64,000 bases of DNA from JAAGZL01 sp050291725 (lineage in GTDB: Bacteria > Pseudomonadota > Gammaproteobacteria > Chromatiales > Chromatiaceae). The DNA lies in NCBI GenBank assembly GCA_050291725.1, contig JBNKKH010000017.1, forward strand, positions 1 through 64,000. Direction: 5' to 3'. Of this stretch, positions 1 through 8,339 are shown piece after piece. The notes below the pieces were generated by a model. The model was not told the origin of the DNA and ran no database searches. It worked only from the letters and a program-made list of their open reading frames with translations. A program made the position numbers and the translations under genes. Position 1 is the stretch's first letter; the number at the start of each line of letters is the position of its first letter.

Positions 1-111
1 CCCATCAGGAACTGCAATTTCTAGCTTAAAACCGAGCATTTCTTGGTAGAAAATCACCGATTCTTTGACGTCTCTAACTGAAAAGTTTGGTGCTAGTTTA
101 TTGAATCTCAT
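1..111 (-). CDS. VOC-fold (glyoxalase/bleomycin-resistance-like) protein, N-terminus only
   Basis: The reverse strand from 111 encodes 37 residues beginning MRFNKLAPNFSVRDVKESV and continuing with FYQEMLGFKL before the window ends. This is the usual opening of vicinal-oxygen-chelate proteins: a first beta strand, a helix with the SV..FY pattern, and the LGF turn. The family covers glyoxalases, dioxygenases and antibiotic-binding proteins, and the substrate cannot be told from this fragment. The ATG at 111 is the first start in frame, and no strong ribosome site is visible. The rest of the gene lies outside the window, so completeness is unknown. The family call is fairly safe; the function is not. 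Confidence 0.7.
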   Translation of the reverse strand, partial: MRFNKLAPNFSVRDVKESVIFYQEMLGFKLEIAVPDG

Positions 112-146
112 ATTATTGGTTCCACTTGTGTAGCACATAACTATAA

Positions 147-191
147 GTAGACACCCTAAAAGTCCCTTTAAAATTGCGACATTTAGGGTGT
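147..191 (+). repeat. REP-like palindrome with GTAG foot
   Basis: A perfect 10-bp inverted repeat, ACACCCTAAA (151-160) and TTTAGGGTGT (182-191), encloses a 21-nt loop and is preceded directly by GTAG (147-150). A GTAG or GGAG tetranucleotide at the base of an imperfect hairpin is the known layout of REP sequences recognised by RAYT transposases, and a RAYT remnant lies at 622. The stem shares GACACCC-type sequence with positions 541 and 758. One copy cannot prove a repeat family. Confidence 0.45.
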
Positions 192-277
192 ATAAAAAAC
201 CAGGTTGTTTGAAAACAATGCGTTAGCTTCTGAATAGGGAGCCTAAAAGGATTTACTAACGGAGCAAGGAGGTTCCT

Positions 278-595
278 ATGAATAAGCCCCGCCTGTTGGA
301 TGATGTGCGCAACGTTCTGCGCGTGAAACACTATAGTATTCGCACAGAAGAAGCCTATACCCAGTGGATTAAGCGTTTTATTTATTTCCATAATAAGAAG
401 CATCCTGCTGATATGGGTGAAGCGGAAATTTCTGCCTTCCTTACCCATCTTGCTGTTAAGAATAATGTTACATCTTCTACCCAAAATCAAGCGCTGTCTG
501 CGTTGCTATTTCTTTATAAACAAGTACTTGGAGAACTAATAGGACACCCACCCCAAACCTGCCAATCCTGGGTGGTTTTGTCAAACTGGTTTTAA
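278..595 (+). pseudogene. truncated integron-type tyrosine recombinase (N-terminal domain only)
   Basis: The first ~87 residues match the N-terminal DNA-binding (SAM-like) domain of IntI/XerC-type recombinases: LLDDVRNVLRVKHYS, RTEEAYTQWIKRFIYFH, AFLTHLAVKNNV and QALSALLFLYKQVLG. Integron integrases are about 320 residues and have a catalytic R..K..HxxR..Y domain. All of that is missing, and homology stops near 537, where a REP-like sequence begins and supplies an unrelated 16-18-residue tail before the stop. A strong ribosome site (AAGGAGG, 6 nt before the ATG) shows the true gene start is intact. The product cannot recombine DNA. No attC sites or cassettes were seen, so this is read as a decayed integrase. 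Confidence 0.75.
541..582 (+). repeat. REP-like hairpin at the integrase break point
   Basis: AGGACACCCACCCC begins where integrase homology ends. CCACCC (548-553) pairs with GGGTGG (570-575), and outer GAC (543-545) can pair with GTC (580-582). The AGGACACCCAC start recurs at about 758 inside the broken RAYT gene. Insertion of, or recombination at, a REP-type element would explain both truncations. Confidence 0.4.
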
Positions 596-621
596 CCATT
601 CAAATATCAAGGAACGATATT

Positions 622-837
622 ATGCCCAAGCCAAGGAAAGATCAGGTATCTCTCGATGCCACCCCCTATTATCATTGTGTCTCCCGCTGTGTCCGTCGCG
701 CCTTTCTCTGTGGCTCTGATACCTTTTCTGGAAGGAATTATGAACATGACTTATCAGGACACCCACTCCTAACCCCCACTCCAAACTCTAGGGCACTACT
801 GCACTACCTCGGTCAGAACATCCAGCACGCTATTTAG
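622..837 (+). pseudogene. truncated REP-associated tyrosine transposase (RAYT, Y1/TnpA_REP family)
   Basis: The opening MPKPRKDQVSLDATPYYHC and VSRCVRRAFLCG, followed by DTFSGRNYEH, is the characteristic N-terminus of RAYT transposases, single-strand DNA nucleases that domesticate REP palindromes. Intact members run about 200-330 residues and carry an HUH motif and a catalytic Tyr. Here homology ends after about 42 residues, near 747. An AGGACACCCACTCC stretch follows and the frame closes with unrelated residues at 837. An AAGGA ribosome site lies about 9 nt before the ATG. Neither the HUH pair nor the catalytic Tyr is present, so the remnant is inactive. It lies 26 nt after the broken integrase, in the same direction. 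Confidence 0.75.
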
Positions 838-1020
838 ATACACTGAGCTGGCCTCTGATAGGTTCAATGGGTTCTGGAAGGAGTGACTGTTCTATCTGAT
901 GGAGACTCTTTGGGGTACCGGGGAAATCTGGGGATAGTTTACTTAACTTTCATAAACAGGTTTATCGAATCAAGTATACCGTCCTCAGAACTCCATGCCA
1001 GCTGAGCCCCCAGCACACGA
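838..1020. other. non-coding remnant, nothing recognised
   Basis: No open frame with recognisable homology, RNA gene or clear repeat was seen between the RAYT remnant and the tRNA terminator. It may be leftover sequence from the mobile-element scar. Confidence 0.4.
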
Positions 1021-1021
1021 C

Positions 1022-1051
1022 AAAAAAAGGCCTACGAATTATCGTAAGCCT
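1022..1051 (-). terminator. terminator of the tRNA-Ala/tRNA-Glu unit
   Basis: On the reverse strand, AGGC and TACGA pair with TCGTA and GCCT (one internal mismatch, 4-nt loop), followed by a run of seven T (complement of 1022-1028). It lies 17 nt past the 3' end of tRNA-Glu, where a rho-independent terminator is expected. Confidence 0.75.
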
Positions 1052-1067
1052 TTGTTTTATGTAGAAT

Positions 1068-1143
1068 TGGCGTCCCCAAGGGGGTTCGAACCCCTGTTAC
1101 CGGCGTGAAAGGCCAGTGTCCTAGGCCTCTAGACGATGGGGAC
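1068..1143 (-). tRNA. tRNA-Glu (anticodon UUC)
   Basis: The reverse strand folds as a full 76-nt tRNA: acceptor GTCCCCA paired with TGGGGAC, then an encoded GCCA tail. The anticodon stem CTGGC/GCCGG encloses loop CTTTCAC with anticodon TTC. The T-arm is AGGGG-TTCGAAC-CCCCT. It is close to the E. coli tRNA-Glu from memory. It is the second gene of a short unit with tRNA-Ala and lies just beyond glnS/gltX, so the substrate of GltX is encoded next to the enzyme. Confidence 0.96.
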
Positions 1144-1193
1144 AGTGAACTTGTAAAAATACGGTCCCATCGAATCAACCGTATCTTATTTTT

Positions 1194-1269
1194 TGGTGGA
1201 GCCAGACGGGATCGAACCGTCGACCTCTACACTGCCAGTGTAGCGCTCTCCCAGCTGAGCTATGGCCCC
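1194..1269 (-). tRNA. tRNA-Ala (anticodon GGC)
   Basis: The reverse strand gives GGGGCCA...TGGCTCC-ACCA with the D-arm AGCTCAGCTGGGAGAGC, anticodon stem CTACA/TGTAG around loop CTGGCAG, and T-loop TTCGATC. The length is 76 nt with CCA encoded. A promoter with a GC-rich discriminator lies immediately upstream (1287-1315), and tRNA-Glu follows 50 nt downstream. Confidence 0.96.
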
Positions 1270-1286
1270 TAAAAAACAAGACGCGA

Positions 1287-1315
1287 ATATTAGGCCAAGC
1301 AGATCTATTTGTCTA
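1287..1315 (-). promoter_or_regulatory. sigma70-type promoter for the tRNA-Ala/tRNA-Glu unit
   Basis: On the reverse strand, TAGACA (1310-1315), a 17-nt spacer and TAATAT (1287-1292) are followed by TCGCGTC. That GC-rich discriminator is typical of stringently controlled stable-RNA promoters. The predicted start lies about 10 nt before mature tRNA-Ala, inside the gap after the glnS stop. Confidence 0.7.
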
Positions 1316-1336
1316 CCTATTTTACCCTATATCCGG

Positions 1337-3034
1337 TTATTTTCCCTGCTTTTCGATCTTGGCCCAGGAGTCCCTTAGGGTCACCGTGCGGTTGAATACC
1401 AAATGCTCTGGAGTTGAATCTTTGCTGTCTACGCAGAAATAGCCTTCCCGCTCGAACTGAAAGCCGCTACCTGGCTCGGCCTGGAGCAGGCTTGGCTCTA
1501 CCACTGCTTCTGTCAAAACAGTCAGGGATTCAGGATTCAGATGATCTAGAAATGAGTCTACCTCTCTGTCTGCATCTGGCGTTGGATGATTGAATAGACG
1601 GTCATACAGCCTCACCTCGGCCTTTATGCCCTCGCTGGCGGATACCCAGTGGATTACCCCTCTTACCTTGCGCCCTTCTGGATTTGAACCCAGTGTGTCA
1701 GGGTCATAGCTGCAGCGCAGCTCGGTTATTTCGCCGTTGTCGTCTTTTATCGCCTGTTCACACTTAATCACATAGGCGTTGCGGAGACGCACCTCACCCC
1801 CTGTGATCAGTCGCTTATATTTCTTATTGGCCTCTTCGCGGAAATCGGCCCGATCGATGTAGACTTCCCTGGTTAATTTGAGGGTACGGCTGCCCATGGA
1901 GGTATCTTTGGGATGATTGGGGGCCTCTAGCTTTTCTACGCTATCCTCTGGGAAGTTTTCCAATACGATCTTGAGCGGGTTCAACACCGCCATGGCACGG
2001 GGGGCATGGCTGTCCTGATCTTCCCGGATACAGGCCTCTAGCATACCCATCTCCACTGAATTATCCGCCTTGGTAACACCGATGCGGTCACTAAAGGTAC
2101 GGATTGAAGACGGGGTATAGCCGCGCCGGCGTAGGCCAGCGATGGTGGGCATTCTTGGGTCATCCCAGCCGCTGACACGCTTCTCATCCACTAGCTGGGT
2201 CAGCTTGCGCTTGCTCATTACGGTGTACTGTAGATTAAGGCGCGAGAACTCATACTGCCGCGGATGACAACCAATGCTGATATTGTCTAGCACCCAGTCG
2301 TAGAGTGGGCGGTGATCCTCAAACTCCAGAGTACAGATGGAGTGAGTAATCCCCTCTATGGCGTCTGATATGGGGTGAGTAAAGTCATACATGGGATAGA
2401 GACACCACTCAGTCCCAGTCTGATGATGGATAACGCCGTGACGAATACGGTACAGGGTTGGGTCACGCATGTTCATATTGGGCGAGGCCATGTCTATTTT
2501 GGCCCGCAGAACCTTGGATCCGTCCTCAAACTCCCCTGCCCGCATCCTACGAAACAGTTCCAAATTCTCTTCTACTGAACGGTTGCGATAGGGGCTCTCT
2601 TTACCTGGCTCCGTCAGAGTACCGCGATACTCTCTGGTCTCATCTGCATTGAGATCACACACATAGGCCTTGCCGTTTTCGATTAACTCAAGCGCGTAGT
2701 TGTAGAGCTGATCGAAATAGTTTGAGGCGTAGTAGAGACGATCCTCCCAGTCAAAGCCCAGCCAGCGCACATCTTCCTGGATAGATTCCACATACTCCAC
2801 ATCCTCTTTATGAGGATTGGTGTCGTCAAAACGTAGGTTACACTTTCCACCCGGATAGTCTCTAGCAATGCCAAAGTTAAGGCAGATGGATTTTGCGTGA
2901 CCGATATGCAGATAGCCGTTGGGTTCCGGCGGAAAACGAGTGTGTACTCGGCCGTCATTTTTTCCCGCTGCCAAATCTTCATCGATGATCTGACGGATAA
3001 AATTGGTTGGTGCGGTTGTTTCCTGCTCGCTCAT
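1337..3034 (-). CDS. glnS: glutaminyl-tRNA synthetase
   Basis: This class I aminoacyl-tRNA synthetase charges tRNA-Gln in the cytoplasm. Its 565 residues fit the usual ~555. The Rossmann domain carries the HIGH signature as PEPNGYLHIGHAKS (about residue 36) and the KMSKS counterpart as VMSKRKL (about residue 272). The RFDDTNP segment near residue 88 and the C-terminal beta-barrel anticodon-binding region are also typical. It lies 27 nt downstream of gltX on the same strand, so the two related synthetases likely share a transcript. Presence of GlnS suggests direct glutaminylation rather than only the GatCAB route. Confidence 0.97.
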   Translation of the reverse strand: MSEQETTAPTNFIRQIIDEDLAAGKNDGRVHTRFPPEPNGYLHIGHAKSICLNFGIARDYPGGKCNLRFDDTNPHKEDVEYVESIQEDVRWLGFDWEDRLYYASNYFDQLYNYALELIENGKAYVCDLNADETREYRGTLTEPGKESPYRNRSVEENLELFRRMRAGEFEDGSKVLRAKIDMASPNMNMRDPTLYRIRHGVIHHQTGTEWCLYPMYDFTHPISDAIEGITHSICTLEFEDHRPLYDWVLDNISIGCHPRQYEFSRLNLQYTVMSKRKLTQLVDEKRVSGWDDPRMPTIAGLRRRGYTPSSIRTFSDRIGVTKADNSVEMGMLEACIREDQDSHAPRAMAVLNPLKIVLENFPEDSVEKLEAPNHPKDTSMGSRTLKLTREVYIDRADFREEANKKYKRLITGGEVRLRNAYVIKCEQAIKDDNGEITELRCSYDPDTLGSNPEGRKVRGVIHWVSASEGIKAEVRLYDRLFNHPTPDADREVDSFLDHLNPESLTVLTEAVVEPSLLQAEPGSGFQFEREGYFCVDSKDSTPEHLVFNRTVTLRDSWAKIEKQGK

Positions 3035-3061
3035 ATTTAGGTTTCTTAGTTGAATTGTTAA

Positions 3062-4471
3062 CTAACTGTTCTCTTCACGCTGTTTAATATAGGCCAGCGC
3101 CCTTTGAATGCGCCGCAGGCAAGCATCTTTACCTACCAGGTAGAGCGTATCATCTATACCGGGTGAAGCGGCCCTGCCCACAACTGCTACACGCAGTGGC
3201 TGTGCCACCTTACCCATTTTCAGTTCCAATGACTCAGAGACATCCTCGACCAGCTTATGTAGGTTTTCCCTGGTCCACTCCTCAAGCTCATTCAAGGCTG
3301 CAAAGCACTTCTCCAGCGGTTCCCGCGCTACCGGCCGCAGATTTTTCTTAGCAGCCTTCTCATCATACTCTGCAAACTCTTTATAGACGAAGGCGCTAAT
3401 CTCTGCCATCTCTACCAAGGTCTTTGCCCTCTCCTGCTGGGCGCGAACCACCTCTATCAGATCGGCTCCCTCAGTGGGATCAATGCCCAGTTTGCCCATA
3501 TGCGGGCTGAGCAGATGGGCGATACGAGCAGGATCACTACTCTTAATATAGTGCTGATTCAGCCACAACAGCTTCTCGCTGTTAAAGGTGGAAGCGGCCT
3601 TGTTTACCGCGTCTATATCAAACAGCTCAATCATATCATCCAGGGAGAACACCTCCTGATCGCCATGAGACCAGCCCAGGCGCACTAGGTAGTTGAGCAG
3701 AGCCTCTGGCAAGAAGCCTTCTTCCCGATACTGGATTACACTCACCGCCCCATGCCGTTTGGAGAGCCGTGCTCCATCATCCCCCAGGATCATGGGCACA
3801 TGGGCATATTTGGGTGGTTCCTGCCCCAGGGCACGCAGAATATTGATCTGCCTGGGGGTGTTATTCAGGTGGTCATCACCCCGGATCACCACATTGATAT
3901 TCATATCCATATCATCCACCACCACGGTTAGATTGTAGGTGGGAGAACCATCGGTACGTTTGATGATCAGATCGTCCAACTCAGAATTCTGGAAGGCAAC
4001 GTTTCCACGCACCAGGTCATTCACAACTACCACCCCATCCTCAGGATTGGCGAAACGGATCACGTGGGGTTCATTCGGGTCTACCTCGGCGTGACGGCAA
4101 CGGCCATCATATCTAGGCTTGGCCTTGCGCTTCATGGCCTGGTCCCGCAGCTCATCCAGTCGCTCTTTAGAGCAGTTGCAGCGGTAGGCCAGCCCTTGAT
4201 CCATAAGTTGCTGAATAACCTCGTTATAGCGATCAAAGCGATCCGTCTGATAGAACGGACCCTGATCATACTCCAGCCCCAGCCAGGTCATCCCCTCCAG
4301 GATGGCATTTACCGATTCAGCAGTAGAACGTTCCAGATCGGTGTCTTCTATACGCAGAATAAACTGGCCGCCATGCTTACGAGCATAGAGCCAGGAGAAC
4401 AGCGCGGTGCGGGCTCCACCCACATGCAGGTATCCAGTAGGGCTGGGTGCGAAACGGGTTGTTGTGGTCAT
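3062..4471 (-). CDS. gltX: glutamyl-tRNA synthetase
   Basis: GltX attaches glutamate to tRNA-Glu, feeding translation and, in most proteobacteria, the C5 pathway to heme. The protein has 469 residues (family about 470). It opens MTTTTRFAPSPTGYLHVGG, the HIGH-type motif, followed by RIEDTDLERS. The KMSKS-type loop is ARLSKRHGAVS (about residue 245), and a Cys-containing CNCSKERLDELR segment lies near residue 100. The frame extends to a TTG at 4495, but the ATG at 4471 places the motif as in known GltX proteins and is preferred. It leads glnS, with tRNA-Glu about 2 kb downstream on the same strand. Confidence 0.97.
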   Translation of the reverse strand: MTTTTRFAPSPTGYLHVGGARTALFSWLYARKHGGQFILRIEDTDLERSTAESVNAILEGMTWLGLEYDQGPFYQTDRFDRYNEVIQQLMDQGLAYRCNCSKERLDELRDQAMKRKAKPRYDGRCRHAEVDPNEPHVIRFANPEDGVVVVNDLVRGNVAFQNSELDDLIIKRTDGSPTYNLTVVVDDMDMNINVVIRGDDHLNNTPRQINILRALGQEPPKYAHVPMILGDDGARLSKRHGAVSVIQYREEGFLPEALLNYLVRLGWSHGDQEVFSLDDMIELFDIDAVNKAASTFNSEKLLWLNQHYIKSSDPARIAHLLSPHMGKLGIDPTEGADLIEVVRAQQERAKTLVEMAEISAFVYKEFAEYDEKAAKKNLRPVAREPLEKCFAALNELEEWTRENLHKLVEDVSESLELKMGKVAQPLRVAVVGRAASPGIDDTLYLVGKDACLRRIQRALAYIKQREENS

Positions 4472-4569
4472 AGATGAGATTGCTTTATTGTCCAAAAGAG
4501 CGGCATTTTACCAGACCAAATAGATTCTTGTCTGGTCAGATTTAATAGTTTTTTGTCTGCTGCAGTACG

Positions 4570-7308
4570 CTACAAGTCAACGCAAACTGACTCACTCTGC
4601 TGTTTCAGCAAGTCGGTCAACTTGTCTACCGACATAGGCCTACCTAATAGATAACCCTGAGCATAGTCACAACCAAGCTCTTTTAGATCAGCCAGCTGCT
4701 GCTCTGTCTCTACACCTTCTGCTACCACCTTTAGATCAAGACTGTGTGCCATGACAATTGCAGCATTCACCAGTTCGCGATCTCCCATATCGTAGGTCAT
4801 ATCGCTCACAAACTCGCGATCAATTTTAAGAGAATCAAAAGGGTATCTACGTAAATAGTTAAGCGATGAGTAACCAGTTCCAAAGTCATCCATAGCTATC
4901 TTTATTCCCATTTCACTGAAGGCGCTAAGGGTGGCATCGTTGTTCGAGACACCGCTTAGTAAAACTCCCTCGGTAATTTCAAGAGAGAGAGACCCAGTTA
5001 TGACACCAGAACTCTGTACTATCATCCTAACATCCTCTACCAAGCTGGGATCACTAAACTGTCTTGGGGAGAAGTTAACTGAAATCATAAATTCAGGCAT
5101 ACAGGTCTGTTGCCAATTGGCAGTCATACGCAGAGCTTCAGTCAAAACATACTTGCCAATGGATACGATGAGACCGCTCTGTTCAGTTATTGGGATAAAC
5201 TCTACCGGCGATATGTTCCCTATCTCAGGGTTGTTCCATACAAGCAGAGCCTCACAGCCGACCACCATACGCTCTTTGATATCGATAATTGGTTGATAAC
5301 GTAGAGAGAACTCACCTCTTTCTAGCGCACCATAAAGCTTCTCCTCCAGCATTAGGCGCCTGGAAACATCCTTATTCATTGATTGGGTAAAATAGTTATA
5401 GGTATTGCGTCCCTGACCCTTAGAACAGTACATAGCTGTATCTGCGCAACGTAACAACTCTATAGTAGTTGAGCCATCATCTGGATAGATTGAAATACCA
5501 ATACTTGCACCTAATATCAGCTCACGCCCATCAAGCTTGAACGGATTGCGAAATTTATCTAAGAGGTTTTCAGCAGCAGGTTGGGCATCTTTAACATCAT
5601 CCAACCCACCCAGCAGCATGATAAATTCATCTCCGCCCAATCGGCCTATAGTATCACCTTCACGCACTGCCTCTTTTAAGCGTTGAGCAGCCTGCATCAG
5701 CAAGTTATCACCAGCATCATGACCTATGGTGTCATTAACCTTTTTAAAATCATCTAGATCTAAAAAGATAACAGCAACCTTATGGTCATTGCGTTCTGCC
5801 TCTTTTATTAATTGGGACAACCTATCCAGAGACAAAAACCTGTTAGGCAGATCAGTAAGGCTGTCATAATGGGCCTGGTAGAGTATCCGTTGTTCCTGCT
5901 CCTTCTGATGAGTAATATCCTCCTTAACCGCCAGATAGTGGCGAATAGCACCGTCCTCATCTACCACTGGTGCAATATGTGCCGACTCCCAAAACAGATC
6001 ACCATTCTTTTTCTTATTCTGAAACTCTCCCTTCCAAGAGCCACCAGACGTTATTGTTCTCCATAGATCTTTATAATCATCTGAATTGTCATCACTAGCT
6101 TTTAGTATATTCGGATTCTGTCCTTTTACTTCTGACGCGGTGTAACCGGTAACCTTCTCAAAGGTACTGTTTACATACTCAATACCTCCTTCTGGATCAG
6201 TTATCAACACAGACACCGGACTCTGCTCTACAGCTTGGGAAAGGGTGTTAACCCGTGCCTCTGCCTGCTTTAGATCCGTTATATCCAGTAGACTTACCGG
6301 TATACTGTAGTAGTCATCTCTATGCTCTGGTACCGGCATATAACAGTATATAACCTTCTCCTCTCCAGTTATGAGCTGCGCCCTCACTTCTGTCCGGAAA
6401 TGCTTTTTTCCTTCCCAGATAGCACAATAGGAATCGACAAACGCCTTGACAATCTCTGGAGTTAATAATTTCTCTCGATACCTCAAAAAATCTTCTTTAG
6501 ATGATGCACTAAAAAGCCTAAGCAGTGCGTCATTAACTTGTATAACCGTTGTTCCGTACACCAGTTCACTAAGAAGTTTATTATCCTGTTTGATTTCCTT
6601 ACGTAGATCAGTCACTCCCTTCTCTCGCAACTCTTCTAGCTTCTCATATACCCTAATAAAACCCATATTCCAGATAGCTACTTCAGAGCTTTCGAATAGT
6701 GACCGGTACCTGTTTTCACTTGCTTGCAAAGCCTTATCCGCAAGGCTTTTGTCACGCTGCCTTCTGAGTATCAATCCGAGGAGCAGCGTGGCAATTGGAT
6801 AGATGGCTAAAATAGGCAGTACGATCTTTGGCAAAATTATCTGCGGCAAGTCACCTTCTAGAAATCTGATGGAAAACAGCATTAGCAGAGATGCAACCAC
6901 CCCGAAAACAAGCAGCCTGCTCCAATTAAGAGTGATATGACTATGCTTAATCAAATATCTCCAGCCTAAGCCAAGCGTGGACGCTACCAGCAGTACCATA
7001 ACGCCAATATTGGCGCCTACACCACCTAAATACAGTCGAAAAACAGCGGTTACGATCAGAGCAATACCGGTAGGAATTAAGCCAAAGAAGAGGCCGCAAA
7101 GTCCAAGCAGCACCCATCTGGTATCGATCAACACACCAGGGGTAATCTCCCAGGCAGTAAACAGAACCACTACGCCAATACAGCCAATCAGCAGACCAGT
7201 GAGAGCTTCGCGTGTCTGTTTATCTTTAATAGAACGCAGTTCAAGTACGTCGTAAATAACACCCAACGCTAGCAGATATACAGCGTTATTTAGCAGGTCT
7301 ACGAACAT
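4570..7308 (-). CDS. membrane-bound PAS-GGDEF-EAL c-di-GMP signalling protein
   Basis: This 912-residue protein has, in order: a multi-span N-terminal membrane sensor (residues 1-185, resembling 5TM-5TMR_LYT), two PAS-type regions (about 195-350 and 350-470), a GGDEF domain (about 485-650) and an EAL domain (about 660-905). The cyclase looks active: GRLGGDEF is intact, with an RxxD inhibitory site (REGD) five residues before it. In the EAL domain, SVNFSPRQF, LEITEG, MDDFGTGYS, LKIDREF and VAEGVET are all present. The ExLxR motif reads EALLV, with Val at the substrate-binding Arg position. Cyclase output with weak or regulatory phosphodiesterase is the likeliest reading. It ends 98 nt before gltX and starts 41 nt after sppA, on the same strand. 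Confidence 0.93.
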   Translation of the reverse strand: MFVDLLNNAVYLLALGVIYDVLELRSIKDKQTREALTGLLIGCIGVVVLFTAWEITPGVLIDTRWVLLGLCGLFFGLIPTGIALIVTAVFRLYLGGVGANIGVMVLLVASTLGLGWRYLIKHSHITLNWSRLLVFGVVASLLMLFSIRFLEGDLPQIILPKIVLPILAIYPIATLLLGLILRRQRDKSLADKALQASENRYRSLFESSEVAIWNMGFIRVYEKLEELREKGVTDLRKEIKQDNKLLSELVYGTTVIQVNDALLRLFSASSKEDFLRYREKLLTPEIVKAFVDSYCAIWEGKKHFRTEVRAQLITGEEKVIYCYMPVPEHRDDYYSIPVSLLDITDLKQAEARVNTLSQAVEQSPVSVLITDPEGGIEYVNSTFEKVTGYTASEVKGQNPNILKASDDNSDDYKDLWRTITSGGSWKGEFQNKKKNGDLFWESAHIAPVVDEDGAIRHYLAVKEDITHQKEQEQRILYQAHYDSLTDLPNRFLSLDRLSQLIKEAERNDHKVAVIFLDLDDFKKVNDTIGHDAGDNLLMQAAQRLKEAVREGDTIGRLGGDEFIMLLGGLDDVKDAQPAAENLLDKFRNPFKLDGRELILGASIGISIYPDDGSTTIELLRCADTAMYCSKGQGRNTYNYFTQSMNKDVSRRLMLEEKLYGALERGEFSLRYQPIIDIKERMVVGCEALLVWNNPEIGNISPVEFIPITEQSGLIVSIGKYVLTEALRMTANWQQTCMPEFMISVNFSPRQFSDPSLVEDVRMIVQSSGVITGSLSLEITEGVLLSGVSNNDATLSAFSEMGIKIAMDDFGTGYSSLNYLRRYPFDSLKIDREFVSDMTYDMGDRELVNAAIVMAHSLDLKVVAEGVETEQQLADLKELGCDYAQGYLLGRPMSVDKLTDLLKQQSESVCVDL

Positions 7309-7349
7309 ACTTAGTTAAATCCATCTATTTATTATCAATTGTTTATTAC

Positions 7350-8324
7350 TTAGCGTAAGTTCATCCATTTGCCTAGGCCAACCACACCGGAGAGAGCTGA
7401 AGCTGCACCTGCACCCATCTTCTTGGCAAACGTCTCAAATACATCCTCTTTGCTGGTAAAATCCACTAGATTCTCTACACCAATAACCTCGCGTGCTACA
7501 TAGCTGCTACTGCCTAATCCATCAGCCAGACCAAGAGAGATGCTCTGTTCTCCGGTCCAGAATAGGCCACTGAAGATTTTATCGTCTTGTTTAAGTCGCT
7601 TACCCCTACCCTTTTTTACTGTTTCTATAAACTGCTTATGAATCTGGTCTAACATACCTTGTACATGGGAACGATCAAACTCTTTCAGCGGCGAGAATGG
7701 ATCCATTAGCGCTTTGTGCTCACCTGCAGTTAACAGACGCCTCTCCACACCTAGATTTTTCATAGTATCTTCAAAACCATATCCATCCATCAAAACACCA
7801 ATGGAGCCAACTATGCTGGCTTTATCCACATATATCTGGTCTGCGGCGGCAGCAATGTAGTACCCACCTGATGCACATATATCGGTCACAACTGCGTAAA
7901 CCTTAATTGTTGGGTGTTTAGTTTTCAACCGAACTATTTCATCGTTGATATACCCAGCCTGTACTGGGCTGCCTCCTGGGCTATTGATGCGCAAAATCAG
8001 CCCTTTGGTATTGCTGTTCTTGAAAGCACTGCGTATACCCTTAATTACATTGTCAGCATTAGCCTTGGTGTCACTAGAAATAACTCCATCAATATTCACA
8101 ACTGCTGTGTGCGGCCCATCAGCAATATTCCTATCCTGCAAACCATTCGGCATAAACAGGCCCAAAATAGCCATAAGATAAATAAAGAACAATGCTTTAA
8201 AGAATATGCCCCATCTGCGGGCCCTGCGTTTCTCTTTAATAGATGAGAGGGCGATCTCCTCAATCAGCTTTCTCTCCCACTTATCGGGCTGCCCTTGTCC
8301 TATTTCATTCTCAATGTTGTCCAT
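7350..8324 (-). CDS. sppA: signal peptide peptidase SppA, short (36 kDa) type
   Basis: SppA is an inner-membrane serine protease that degrades signal peptides left after Sec export. The 324-residue product has one N-terminal membrane helix (about residues 42-62, KALFFIYLMAILGLFM) and a single S49 protease domain. The nucleophile is the Ser in CASGGYYIAAAAD, and the likely general-base Lys is in GEHKALMDPFSP. The oxyanion region NSPGGSPVQAG is clear. E. coli SppA is twice this size through duplication, whereas this form resembles the Gram-positive and pseudomonad single-domain type. It follows the HAD phosphatase gene by 15 nt, probably in one operon with rluC. Confidence 0.93.
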   Translation of the reverse strand: MDNIENEIGQGQPDKWERKLIEEIALSSIKEKRRARRWGIFFKALFFIYLMAILGLFMPNGLQDRNIADGPHTAVVNIDGVISSDTKANADNVIKGIRSAFKNSNTKGLILRINSPGGSPVQAGYINDEIVRLKTKHPTIKVYAVVTDICASGGYYIAAAADQIYVDKASIVGSIGVLMDGYGFEDTMKNLGVERRLLTAGEHKALMDPFSPLKEFDRSHVQGMLDQIHKQFIETVKKGRGKRLKQDDKIFSGLFWTGEQSISLGLADGLGSSSYVAREVIGVENLVDFTSKEDVFETFAKKMGAGAASALSGVVGLGKWMNLR

Positions 8325-8339
8325 TTTAATCCTCTCAAT

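Noticed and set aside
113..490. 125-codon reverse frame over the integrase start
   Set aside because: It overlaps the real integrase N-terminus in antisense, reads across the palindrome and shows no recognisable domain.
4472..4495. TTG start for gltX eight codons upstream
   Set aside because: GltX proteins begin a few residues before RFAPSPTGYLHVGG, which the ATG at 4471 provides.
4500..4545. ACCAGAC/GTCTGGT hairpin between the GGDEF-EAL and gltX genes as a terminator
   Set aside because: The 7-bp stem lies upstream of gltX with no T run in the transcribed direction; too weak to call.
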